Of a stretch of DNA of 64,000 bases, positions 33,409-42,306 are shown one piece after another. Within the stretch, counting starts at the first letter, position 1. Every line of letters begins with the position of its first letter. This DNA is from Flavobacterium sp. ALJ2 (GTDB lineage Bacteria; Bacteroidota; Bacteroidia; Flavobacteriales; Flavobacteriaceae), in the NCBI RefSeq assembly GCF_015594725.1, contig NZ_JADNRC010000012.1, positions 62,001 to 126,000 on the forward strand, in the 5' to 3' direction. The translations under genes were made by a program, and so were the position numbers. The notes beneath the pieces were generated by a model. That model saw only the letters and a list, made by a program, of their open reading frames with translations. It made no database searches and was not told the DNA's origin.

Positions 33409-34014
33409 TTATTTTTTATTTTGGTATAAAACAGGATTCAAATCATCATCATTGTACATTTTCATTTGTTTGTACACTTTCATGAATTTATCTCCATTTT
33501 CAATGTCTGCTAACAAATCATCAATTGCTGTAGACAAATCACTTCTTTGTTCTAAAAGTACATTTAGTTTTTCCTGACATTTATCTCTATGTTCTTGTGA
33601 AGCTTCTGCACGAGTAGCTTCTTCATTCATATGATAAATTTTTAAAGCTAAGATTGATAATCTATCAAATGCCCATGCAGGACTCTCTGAATTGATTTTT
33701 GCGCCGTCTTTTACTTTTACATTGCTAAATTTTTGTAAAAAATAACTATCGATATATTCTACCATATCAGTACGCTCTTGGTTAGAAGCATCAATTCTTC
33801 TTTTTAGAGCAAGTGCAGCTACTGGATCGATATTTGGATCACGAATAATATCTTCAAAATGCCATTGTACAGTATCTATCCAGTTTTTTAAATATAATAA
33901 ATGTTCAAATTTATCTTTAGGATATGGATTGCTTATTGGCTGATCAACATTATCAAATTTATGATAATCTTTGATGCTTTGTTCGAATACAGAATATGCT
34001 AATTTTGAAAACAT
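33409..34014 (-). CDS. DUF4254 domain-containing protein
   Basis: 201 residues, all-helical and charged, no signal or membrane segment. Start placed at MFSKLAYSVFEQSIKDYH; an ATG 57 bp upstream adds a lysine/isoleucine-rich stretch with no conserved look. Features 'KDYHKFD', 'HLLYLKNWIDTVQWHFEDIIRDP' and 'RTDMVEYIDSYFLQKF' fit DUF4254. Its conserved linkage to GT9 genes suggests a lipooligosaccharide role. Function unknown. Confidence 0.88.
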   Translation of the reverse strand: MFSKLAYSVFEQSIKDYHKFDNVDQPISNPYPKDKFEHLLYLKNWIDTVQWHFEDIIRDPNIDPVAALALKRRIDASNQERTDMVEYIDSYFLQKFSNVKVKDGAKINSESPAWAFDRLSILALKIYHMNEEATRAEASQEHRDKCQEKLNVLLEQRSDLSTAIDDLLADIENGDKFMKVYKQMKMYNDDDLNPVLYQNKK

Positions 34015-34126
34015 GTCTTTAATTTTTATAGATACAAAGATACTTTTTATACTTTTATAAAAAAATATCAAATCATAAATCTATTTATCACAAATCAGAT
34101 TTAAAATTATAATTAAAATTACCATC

Positions 34127-34780
34127 ATGCAGATTCACTATTTATCCGAAAATAACAGCGTCTTAAACCACTTTTTAGGTCAGATACGAAATATAAAAGT
34201 TCAAAACGATAGCATGCGTTTTCGAAGAAATATTGAGCGAATTGGTGAAATTATGGCTTATGAGATAAGTAAAGACCTATCTTATAAAAACGTAGAAATT
34301 GAAACGCCTCTTGGTATTAAAAACACTACCGAAATAGATGAAAAACTGATCCTATGTTCTATTTTACGTGCTGGATTACCGTTACATATTGGTTTCTTAA
34401 ATTATTTTGATGAAGCCGAAAATGGTTTTGTTTCGGCAAGCAGACATCATCCTAATAATGATGATGAATTTGTTATTTTAGTCGAATATCAAGCCTTATC
34501 TAGTATCAATAATAAAACCGTTTTATTAATTGACCCAATGCTCGCAACTGGACAATCTATTGTTGCTGTTTATCAGAAATTAATACAAAATGGTGCTCCA
34601 AAAGAAATGCATCTTGCTGTTGTAATTGCTGCTCCAGAAGGTGTTGCTTATCTAGAAAAACATCTTCCAGATTCTTGTCATTTATGGATTGCTGCCTTGG
34701 ATAGTAACTTAAATGAGAAAAATTATATCGTCCCAGGATTAGGTGATGCTGGCGACCTAGCTTATGGAAATAAACTATAA
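34127..34780 (+). CDS. upp: Uracil phosphoribosyltransferase
   Basis: 217 residues. Salvages uracil with PRPP to UMP in the cytoplasm. PRPP loop 'VLLIDPMLATGQSIVA' and uracil-binding 'GLGDAGDLAYG' near the C-terminus are diagnostic. 'LCSILRAGLPLHIGFLNYF' is the usual N-terminal block. Overlaps the converging downstream gene by 6 bp. Confidence 0.97.
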   Translation: MQIHYLSENNSVLNHFLGQIRNIKVQNDSMRFRRNIERIGEIMAYEISKDLSYKNVEIETPLGIKNTTEIDEKLILCSILRAGLPLHIGFLNYFDEAENGFVSASRHHPNNDDEFVILVEYQALSSINNKTVLLIDPMLATGQSIVAVYQKLIQNGAPKEMHLAVVIAAPEGVAYLEKHLPDSCHLWIAALDSNLNEKNYIVPGLGDAGDLAYGNKL

Positions 34781-35704
34781 TTGAGAAAAAAAAGTAAAAA
34801 GACTACACAAAATCAAGACTACAAAAACAATTTCATTGTTTAGTTTATTTTGCGAAAACTCAATATAACTTGATCCCATAATAGCCAATGGTGCAAGTGT
34901 AAACAATAGTAAATCATTGCTTTTATTAGGTGATATTAAAAATATAATAACTCCTATAAAGAAATAAGCTACAATTTTCTTATAAGAAGAGTGTAGTAAT
35001 AATGGTCTATTTGATAATGTTAACAACAACGAAACTACTAGGAATAAAGCTACTGCAACATATATTGATAAAGCCCCATTTTGATAATTATTGGTAAAAT
35101 AATTGATCCTAAAATCAAGCAATGCATGATTTTTAAAAAATGTAATTACATCAATATTAAACAATAAAGATACTAATAGGAACAACGTAGCTATAGTAAA
35201 AAGAGCTATAAATGGTAAAATCCAGTTTCTATAATCACCCGCAACGTGAAAAATTATTGATATAAATACTAATATAAGGAATAAAATACACCAAAATTGG
35301 AACAAAGAAGCCAATAGAATCCATAATGATGCATCAAATATTTTTTCTTTTGAAGCTTTTAGGGATTGCAATGATAACAAACGACGAAGCGCTAATAGTA
35401 CAAAAAAATTGGCAAGTAAAATAGTAGGATTATTAAACGCTGATGGAAAAAATAACGTTAACAATAAATAAAAAAATATCGTGTAACCGTTGTCTTTACT
35501 AAGCCCGTTTTTCTTGACCACAAAATTTGTTATCAACATCGATCCTAATACAACTATCAATAAACTTATTTTTTCAGAAATTGAAATAAGTGATTTTGTC
35601 CAAGAAATATCTTGAAATTGATAGATGAAAAAGAAAACCAGCATTAAAATTACAACCAAAGAATAATTTAATGGTGTAGATTTTTTAAAAACACTTGTTA
35701 TCAT
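34775..35704 (-). CDS. Multi-TM membrane protein (DUF6427-like)
   Basis: 309 residues with about ten membrane segments. N-terminal 'MITSVFKKSTPLNYSLVVILMLVFFFIYQF' and 'LPSAFNNPTILLANFFVLLALRRL'-type central region resemble the Flavobacteriaceae DUF6427 family. I recall that family near upp and purD but cannot verify it. Function unknown; possibly a lipid or sugar-related transferase. Confidence 0.7.
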   Translation of the reverse strand: MITSVFKKSTPLNYSLVVILMLVFFFIYQFQDISWTKSLISISEKISLLIVVLGSMLITNFVVKKNGLSKDNGYTIFFYLLLTLFFPSAFNNPTILLANFFVLLALRRLLSLQSLKASKEKIFDASLWILLASLFQFWCILFLILVFISIIFHVAGDYRNWILPFIALFTIATLFLLVSLLFNIDVITFFKNHALLDFRINYFTNNYQNGALSIYVAVALFLVVSLLLTLSNRPLLLHSSYKKIVAYFFIGVIIFLISPNKSNDLLLFTLAPLAIMGSSYIEFSQNKLNNEIVFVVLILCSLFTFFSQL

Positions 35705-35847
35705 AAGGATATTTTATACTTTTGTGACTGTAAATATAATACTTGTTTAAAAAGGAAACCAACAACTTGAAATAAAGATTCTGATTATCGGGATTTATAA
35801 CTTCAATATGTTACAAAACAATAAATAACAAAATAATTTTATAAATT

Positions 35848-36078
35848 ATGACAGCTTTTTTTGAAGGAATACAGTACTTATTCGTAAACATTTTATTTGC
35901 TCCCCTTGATTTTTTACGTTCATTAGAACTTGTATCATGGTTTGGTGCTAATACAATTAATTGGATTTTTATGATTATCTGTGCAGTTGCGATGGTATAT
36001 TGGATTAAACAATTACGCATTTTTGATGCAGCCGGAACAGAAAATCAAGATACTACGGCTCACTCTTTTTTAAAGTAA
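35848..36078 (+). CDS. Small membrane protein (DUF6341-like)
   Basis: 76 residues. One or two membrane stretches ('YLFVNILFAPLDFLRSLEL' and 'TINWIFMIICAVAMVYWIKQL') and a short polar C-terminal tail (ENQDTTAHSFLK). Conserved next to purD in Flavobacteriaceae as far as I recall. It overlaps the converging purD gene by 9 bp. Function unknown. Confidence 0.75.
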   Translation: MTAFFEGIQYLFVNILFAPLDFLRSLELVSWFGANTINWIFMIICAVAMVYWIKQLRIFDAAGTENQDTTAHSFLK

Positions 36079-37344
36079 GTCGAAGCCAATATCTTTTCTA
36101 AAATACATCTTATCAAAATTTAGCTTGTCTATGTTTTGATAAGATTTTTTTATGGCCTCTTGAAAGTTGTCTCCATACGAAGTCACTGCCAAAACTCTTC
36201 CACCATTACTTATAACATTGTTGTTATCCAACTTTGTTCCAGCATGGAAAACAATAGAATCTGAAATATTTTCTAATCCAGAAATTACTTTTCCTTTTTC
36301 AAAATCCTCTGGATAACCTCCCGAAACAACCATAATTGTTGTAGCACTTCTTGGATCTACCTCTAAAGAAATTGTATCTAGTTTTTCATTGGCTACAGCC
36401 AAAAACAATTCTACCAAATCAGTTTTTAATCTTGGAACTACAACTTCAGTTTCTGGATCACCCATTCTTACATTGTATTCTATAACGATTGGTTCATTAT
36501 TAACATTTATTAATCCGATAAATACAAAACCTTTATATTCGATTCCGTCTTTTTGGAAACCTTCGATTGTTGGTTTAACAATGCGTGTTTCGATTTTTTC
36601 CATTAAAACAGCATCAACATAAGGAACTGGAGAAACTGCTCCCATTCCGCCTGTATTTAATCCTGTATCACCTTCTCCAATACGTTTGTAATCTTTTGCT
36701 GTAGGCAGTATTTTATAACTTTTACCATCTGTTAATACAAAACAGCTTAGTTCGATACCATCTAAGAACTCTTCGATAACCACTTTTGAACTCGCTGCAC
36801 CAAATTTTTCATGAACTAACATGTTTCTTAATTCAGTTTTAGCTTCTTCTAAATCTTGAATAATCAAAACTCCTTTACCTGCTGCCAAACCATCTGCTTT
36901 TAAAACATAAGGAGGTTGCAATGTTTCTAGAAACTCACATCCTTTTTCTACAGTTTCTGCAGTAAAACTATCATAAGCTGCTGTTGGAATATTGTGCTTC
37001 ATCAAAAACTCTTTGGCAAACTCTTTACTTCCTTCAAGTTGTGCGCCTAATTTTGATGGTCCGATAACCGGAATATGTTTTAAACTTTCGTCATTTTTAA
37101 AATAATCGTAAATCCCTTTTACCAATGGATCTTCGGGTCCAACGACAACCATACCTATGTTTTCCTCAAGTACTAAGGTTTTTATTGCTTCAAAATCGGT
37201 TGGACTAATGTTTACATTGTGAGCAATACCAGCTGTTCCAGCATTTCCTGGTGCCACAAAAAGTTTATCGCATAGCGGACTTTGAATCATTTTCCATGCA
37301 AACGCATGCTCTCTTCCTCCTGAACCCAATAGTAAAATTGTCAT
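36070..37344 (-). CDS. purD: Phosphoribosylamine--glycine ligase
   Basis: 424 residues. ATP-grasp enzyme of purine synthesis, forming GAR from phosphoribosylamine and glycine. N-terminal 'MTILLLGSGGREHAFAWKM', ATP-grasp 'PYVLKADGLAAGKGVLI', and 'EYNVRMGDPETEVVVPRL' are diagnostic. Normal length. Confidence 0.98.
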   Translation of the reverse strand: MTILLLGSGGREHAFAWKMIQSPLCDKLFVAPGNAGTAGIAHNVNISPTDFEAIKTLVLEENIGMVVVGPEDPLVKGIYDYFKNDESLKHIPVIGPSKLGAQLEGSKEFAKEFLMKHNIPTAAYDSFTAETVEKGCEFLETLQPPYVLKADGLAAGKGVLIIQDLEEAKTELRNMLVHEKFGAASSKVVIEEFLDGIELSCFVLTDGKSYKILPTAKDYKRIGEGDTGLNTGGMGAVSPVPYVDAVLMEKIETRIVKPTIEGFQKDGIEYKGFVFIGLINVNNEPIVIEYNVRMGDPETEVVVPRLKTDLVELFLAVANEKLDTISLEVDPRSATTIMVVSGGYPEDFEKGKVISGLENISDSIVFHAGTKLDNNNVISNGGRVLAVTSYGDNFQEAIKKSYQNIDKLNFDKMYFRKDIGFDLL

Positions 37345-37456
37345 TGTATAGTTGTATTTAGTTGTGGTGCAAAAATAATTGCTTTTAACCTTAAAACAGA
37401 ATTATTTTCTAAAAAGTTGTTGGTTCTTCATTTTTAGTTGTTAGTAAGTATTATTT

Positions 37457-38788
37457 TTGATAAAACTTATACTCCAAATGCTTCGACTTTTTGATCTTTC
37501 CCTTCTGATAAATGGATTTCCAATAAAGAAAGCTAAAGCTGAATTGGATGCCATTATTAGTTTTTCTGAAGAAGAACATACTCTATTTATTCAGCATAAA
37601 AAAGAAAAAATCGTTGCTTTCCATTTGCTAAATAATCCTTTTTATGCTGCATTGGTTGGTTCTGTAAATACCAAAAATTGGAGTGATTTACCTGTTTTAA
37701 ATAAACAAAATTTACAAAAACCACTTTCTGAAAGACTTTCTAAAGGATATACCATCAAAAATATTTACCTCAACAAAACCTCTGGATCAAGCGGAACTCC
37801 ATTTGTTTTTGCAAAGGATAAATATTGTCATGCTTTAACTTGGGCTTCAAACTGTATGCGGTTTGGTTGGCACGGAATCGATTTTAATACTTCATATCAA
37901 GCCCGTTTTTATGGCATTCCAATGGATTTTATTGGAAATAAAAAAGAACGTTTTAAAGATTTTTTAAGTAACCGCTATCGGTTTCCGATTTTTAATTTAT
38001 CCGATATTGTTTTAGAACGGTTTTTGCAAAAATTCAGAACCAAAAAATTCGATTACCTCAACGGCTATACCAGTTCGATTGTTTTGTTTGCTAAGTTTTT
38101 AGAAAATAAAAATATCGTCTTAAAAGATAGCTGTCCAACATTAAAAGCTTGTTTTGTTACTTCTGAAATGCTTTTTGAATCGGATAAAAAACTTTTAGAA
38201 AGACAATTTGGTATCCCAATTATTAATGAATATGGAGCATCTGAACTTGATTTAATTGCATTTGAAAACCCTGAAGGAGAATGGCAAATAAATGCAGAAA
38301 CTCTTTTTGTCGAAATTCTGGATGAAAATAATCAACCTGTTCCTAATGGAACTGAAGGTAGAATTGTAATCACTTCTTTATTCAACAAAGCACATCCATT
38401 TATTCGTTATGATATAGGTGATATCGGAATTTTGGATGAAAAAAGCACTTTACAAAAACCAATTCTTAAAAAACTAATTGGCAGAACCAATGATGTTGCT
38501 GTTTTACCAAACGGTAAAAAATCACCTGGATTAACCTTTTATTATGTGACCAAAAGTATTATTGAAGACGATGGAAACGTTAAAGAATTTATCATTAAAC
38601 AAACTAAAGTAGACACTTTTGAAATAGAATATATTAGTGATAATGAACTCAATAAAAACCAAATTGATAAAATTAAAACTGCAATTGTTCTTTATTTGGA
38701 GCCAAATTTAAACTTCGCTTTTACAAGAAAAACAGTTTTAGAAAGAACCAATAGAGGCAAACTAAAACAGTTTAAATCTTATTTATAA
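37457..38788 (+). CDS. PaaK-like adenylate-forming ligase (phenylacetate--CoA ligase family)
   Basis: 443 residues of the CapK/PaaK branch of the ANL superfamily. ATP-binding 'NKTSGSSGTPFVFAKDK', 'NEYGASELDLIAFE' (A5-type motif), 'HPFIRYDIGDIGILDE' and the C-terminal catalytic Lys in 'TNRGKLKQF' are visible. CapK-type proteins often accompany surface-polysaccharide genes such as those at 39-42 kb. Substrate unknown. Confidence 0.85.
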   Translation: MIKLILQMLRLFDLSLLINGFPIKKAKAELDAIISFSEEEHTLFIQHKKEKIVAFHLLNNPFYAALVGSVNTKNWSDLPVLNKQNLQKPLSERLSKGYTIKNIYLNKTSGSSGTPFVFAKDKYCHALTWASNCMRFGWHGIDFNTSYQARFYGIPMDFIGNKKERFKDFLSNRYRFPIFNLSDIVLERFLQKFRTKKFDYLNGYTSSIVLFAKFLENKNIVLKDSCPTLKACFVTSEMLFESDKKLLERQFGIPIINEYGASELDLIAFENPEGEWQINAETLFVEILDENNQPVPNGTEGRIVITSLFNKAHPFIRYDIGDIGILDEKSTLQKPILKKLIGRTNDVAVLPNGKKSPGLTFYYVTKSIIEDDGNVKEFIIKQTKVDTFEIEYISDNELNKNQIDKIKTAIVLYLEPNLNFAFTRKTVLERTNRGKLKQFKSYL

Positions 38789-38800
38789 TATAAATAAAAA

Positions 38801-39057
38801 CTTATCGCAAATCAATCTTTACTTTCTGAAGAAACTATTTTAAATAAAATATGCTTTATCCGGAACGAAAAAGTAATACTTGATCGTGATTTAGCAATGC
38901 TCTATGGAATAGAAACGAAACGATTAAAAGAACAAGTAAAAAGAAATAGGAATCGTTTTCCTGAAGACTTTATGTTTGAATTTACCAAAATAGAATTTGA
39001 AAATTGGATATAAAAAATAATAAATTCTTTAAGGTCACAATTTGCCACCTTAAAGAA
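38801..39057 (+). pseudogene. ORF6N-domain protein remnant
   Basis: Without a start codon, the frame reads '[19 protein letters not shown]', '[17 protein letters not shown]' and '[18 protein letters not shown]', the ORF6N DNA-binding signature. It meets a TAA at 39011-39013. The next bases still read 'SLRSQFATLK', the usual continuation (SLRSQivTS), before the trace fades. A stop and missing ends mark it as a decayed phage-type regulator gene. Confidence 0.8.
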
Positions 39058-39828
39058 TTATAAAAAATATGTCTTCATATATCTTGGTTTAATAACCAAT
39101 TGAGTGAACAGAAATCGGGTCATTAGAATACAGGAAATCACAAAATTAAACCCATGAAATCGCCTGTAAACACCAAAATTATGTTTAATTAATTTAAACT
39201 TTGAAGATGAAATCGAATCTTTTCTTATCCTATAATAAGCCAAAGATTCTGGAACTGGTTCTGCTTCTTTAATTTGCTTTAAAATTGTAAGCCACAAGCG
39301 CCAATCTTGCCTTTTTTGAGTAGCTTCGATTGTAATTTTTCCGAAAAAATCAACATCGTAAATTGCAGTTAAGTTCCCTACATAATTGCAAAAAAACAAT
39401 TGTTGATAAGTTAAGTTTAATGGAGCTTCTATCTTTTTGTTTAGAACATTCCCTTCTTCATCAATCCATTCATAAAAACTAAACGTAAACGGTATATTCT
39501 TATCTTTTAAGAACTTTATTTGTTTTTCTAATTTTTGGGGAAACCATAAATCATCAGCATCTAGAAATGCTATATACCTTCCATTTGCTTTATTCAAAGC
39601 TATATTTCTAGCAAAACCATTCCCTGAGTTCTTTTCTAATTCTATGATCTTGATTCGATTATCAGCTTGAGCAAATTCTTTTATTATTGCTACTGTATTA
39701 TCTATCGAGGCATCGTCAACCAAAATAATTTCCCAGTTAGGATAACTCTGGTTTTGTACAGATTGCACCGTTTGATGAATAAATTTTTCGCAATTATATG
39801 TCGGAATTATAATAGAAACTAAATCCAT
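39058..39828 (-). CDS. Glycosyltransferase family 2
   Basis: 256 residues, GT-A fold. 'VSIIIPTYNCEKFIHQTVQSV', nucleotide-sugar DxD motif in 'YIAFLDADDLWFPQKLEKQ', and acceptor region 'RQDWRLWLTILKQI'. Adds a sugar to a lipid-linked polysaccharide unit. Overlaps the upstream sugar transferase gene by one base, so the two are coupled. Confidence 0.95.
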   Translation of the reverse strand: MDLVSIIIPTYNCEKFIHQTVQSVQNQSYPNWEIILVDDASIDNTVAIIKEFAQADNRIKIIELEKNSGNGFARNIALNKANGRYIAFLDADDLWFPQKLEKQIKFLKDKNIPFTFSFYEWIDEEGNVLNKKIEAPLNLTYQQLFFCNYVGNLTAIYDVDFFGKITIEATQKRQDWRLWLTILKQIKEAEPVPESLAYYRIRKDSISSSKFKLIKHNFGVYRRFHGFNFVISCILMTRFLFTQLVIKPRYMKTYFL

Positions 39829-41180
39829 TAATATGCTTTATCATCGCCTTTTAGCGTATTACGAATCGTATCAAAAATTATTTTCATATCCAATAAAATA
39901 GACCAGTTTTCCATATAAAAAATATCATATTTAACTCGGTTAATAATATCTTTATCCGATTCTACTTCGCCACGAAATCCGCTCGTTTGGGCTAATCCTG
40001 TAATGCCTGGCTTTACAAAATGCCTTACCATGAATTTATTGATTTTTAGCGCATAAGTCTCTGTTACGCTCAACATATGGGGTCTTGGCCCTACTACAGA
40101 CATATTACCCATTAAAACATTAAAAAATTGTGGCAATTCATCAATACTCGTCTTACGAATAAATGCACCTGTTTTTGTTATTCTCTCATCGTTTTTAGAA
40201 GCCAGATTTATATGTGCTCCATCATTTAATTTCATCGATCGAAACTTATAGCAATAAAACTCTTTATTATTCAATCCATTCCTTTTTTGCTTGAAAAAAA
40301 TGGGCCCTTTTGTTTCTGATTTTATTAAAATTCCTATAATTGGTATTAACCACGAAAGTATTCCAAGTATAATTATAGTAGAAAAAACTATATCAAAAAC
40401 ACGCTTAACTGCTTTATTAAAATTATCATCTAACCGAATATTCCTTAACTTAAGAACAGGTATATAATCATAGTATTCGAACATAAAATTTCTAAAAAAT
40501 ATTTGTTTATCGTCAGGAATAAATTTTAATGTCTTCAAATTATTATCTGCAAAATAAATAAGATCCCTCATTTGTTGTTGCGATAAATCAATCATTGAAC
40601 AATACATTTCATCTATTCTATTTAATAAAACAAAATCTTTCATTTGATTAATTTGGCATTTTTTATCACTCCCAATATCAAATATATGCATCAGCTTATA
40701 TCCATAATCTAAATTATCCGTAAAAAAATTTTGTAATGGTGCAACGCTCTTGCTATTCCCCATTAATACTACTCGTCTGGAGTTACCTCCATATAGTACC
40801 CTGAATTTTTTTAGGAAAAAATAAATAGAAAACTTAATGGTTAATATCGCCAAAAAAGAGGTGCTAATAAATACAACTATCGAAAGTAAACTTACTCTTT
40901 TCGAATAAAAAAAAGCCAATGCAAAAACTACTAAACTAAACAAAACATATTGCTTTAGTGCACAATTTAAAATTGCAATTACTTTAGTATATCGATATAC
41001 CTCGTAAAAACCTAAATGTACAGCAATAGAAACCCAAGCAAAGCTTAAAGCTAAAGGAAATACGATTTGGTGAACAGAAAAATCAATTATATAAACCGCA
41101 AATAAGTTGATAATAATTAAATCTATCAAATATGAGAAAGGTCGAATATAACCTGAATATCTTCCTGTTTTTGTTCGCAT
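39828..41180 (-). CDS. Exopolysaccharide polyprenyl glycosylphosphotransferase
   Basis: 450 residues that start polysaccharide assembly by moving sugar-1-phosphate to undecaprenyl phosphate. Four to five N-terminal membrane helices, a CoA-binding-like middle domain, and a C-terminal catalytic domain with 'KRVFDIVFSTIIIL', 'PIFFKQKRNGLNNKEFYCYKFRSM', 'TSIDELPQFFNVL' and 'SVVGPRPH'. WbaP/WcaJ-like. First committed step for the neighbouring glycosyltransferase. Confidence 0.94.
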   Translation of the reverse strand: MRTKTGRYSGYIRPFSYLIDLIIINLFAVYIIDFSVHQIVFPLALSFAWVSIAVHLGFYEVYRYTKVIAILNCALKQYVLFSLVVFALAFFYSKRVSLLSIVVFISTSFLAILTIKFSIYFFLKKFRVLYGGNSRRVVLMGNSKSVAPLQNFFTDNLDYGYKLMHIFDIGSDKKCQINQMKDFVLLNRIDEMYCSMIDLSQQQMRDLIYFADNNLKTLKFIPDDKQIFFRNFMFEYYDYIPVLKLRNIRLDDNFNKAVKRVFDIVFSTIIILGILSWLIPIIGILIKSETKGPIFFKQKRNGLNNKEFYCYKFRSMKLNDGAHINLASKNDERITKTGAFIRKTSIDELPQFFNVLMGNMSVVGPRPHMLSVTETYALKINKFMVRHFVKPGITGLAQTSGFRGEVESDKDIINRVKYDIFYMENWSILLDMKIIFDTIRNTLKGDDKAY

Positions 41181-42164
41181 CTACCTTATATAATTTGAAA
41201 AATCTTTATGTTCTTCTTTAGATAGTTCTTCTTTAGAAAGGGACTTAAAATAATCATATGTAATTTTCATACCCTCTGCACGATTAACTTTTGCTTCCCA
41301 ACCAAGCAATTCTTTTGCCTTTGTAGTGTCTGGCTGTCGCTGTAATGGATCATTAATTGGTAATGGGTGGTAAACTACTTTTTGATTTGTTCCTGTAAGT
41401 TTTATAATTTCTTCAGCAAAATCTTTAATGGTGATTTCATCTGGATTTCCAATATTAACCGGATAAACATAATCAGAATGTAATAATCGGAAAATACCTT
41501 CCACCTGGTCATCTACGTAACAAAATGAACGGGTTTGCATACCATCTCCAAAAATAGTTAAATCTTCTCCTCGAAGTGCCTGACCGATAAAAGCTGGAAT
41601 TACACGACCATCATTAAGTCGCATTCTTGGTCCATAGGTATTAAAAATTCGTACTATTCTAGTTTCTACACCGTGAAAAGTATGATACGCCATTGTTATA
41701 GACTCTTGAAAACGTTTTGCCTCATCATACACGCCACGTGGTCCAATAGTATTTACATTACCATAATATTCCTCTGTTTGCGGATGCACTAAAGGATCTC
41801 CATAAACTTCAGACGTTGAAGCTATCAAGATTCTTGCTTGTTTTACTCTAGCTAAACCTAATAAATTATGTGTTCCCAATGAACCAACTTTTAAAGTTTG
41901 AATTGGAATTTTTAAATAATCTATCGGACTTGCTGGCGAAGCAAAATGTAGTATATAATCTAAATCGCCAGGAACATGTACAAATTTTGTGATATCATGA
42001 TGATAAAACTCAAAATTCTCAAGTTTAAATAAATGCTCGATGTTTTTTAAATCACCCGTAATTAGATTATCCATTCCGATAACATAATAACCTTCTTTTA
42101 TAAAACGGTCGCAAAGATGTGAACCTAAAAACCCTGCTGCTCCTGTAATAAGTATTCTTTTCAT
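41181..42164 (-). CDS. UDP-glucuronic acid decarboxylase (UDP-xylose synthase), SDR
   Basis: 327 residues. Rossmann '[18 protein letters not shown]', catalytic Tyr-Lys in '[12 protein letters not shown]', 'FNTYGPRM' and '[16 protein letters not shown]' match UXS enzymes. It makes UDP-xylose from UDP-glucuronate for the polysaccharide. Lies 0 bp before the sugar transferase gene in the operon. Confidence 0.9.
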   Translation of the reverse strand: MKRILITGAAGFLGSHLCDRFIKEGYYVIGMDNLITGDLKNIEHLFKLENFEFYHHDITKFVHVPGDLDYILHFASPASPIDYLKIPIQTLKVGSLGTHNLLGLARVKQARILIASTSEVYGDPLVHPQTEEYYGNVNTIGPRGVYDEAKRFQESITMAYHTFHGVETRIVRIFNTYGPRMRLNDGRVIPAFIGQALRGEDLTIFGDGMQTRSFCYVDDQVEGIFRLLHSDYVYPVNIGNPDEITIKDFAEEIIKLTGTNQKVVYHPLPINDPLQRQPDTTKAKELLGWEAKVNRAEGMKITYDYFKSLSKEELSKEEHKDFSNYIR

Positions 42165-42306
42165 TGAATTTTTATATGTAGTAAATGTAATTGAATTTAT
42201 GAATTACATTCTTTAAAATATTGTGATCTAATCTTTGCGATAACATCAACCGCAAATCTATTTTTGTTTTATCAAGGGCACAAAGTACCCTTATATGCTA
42301 ATGTTA

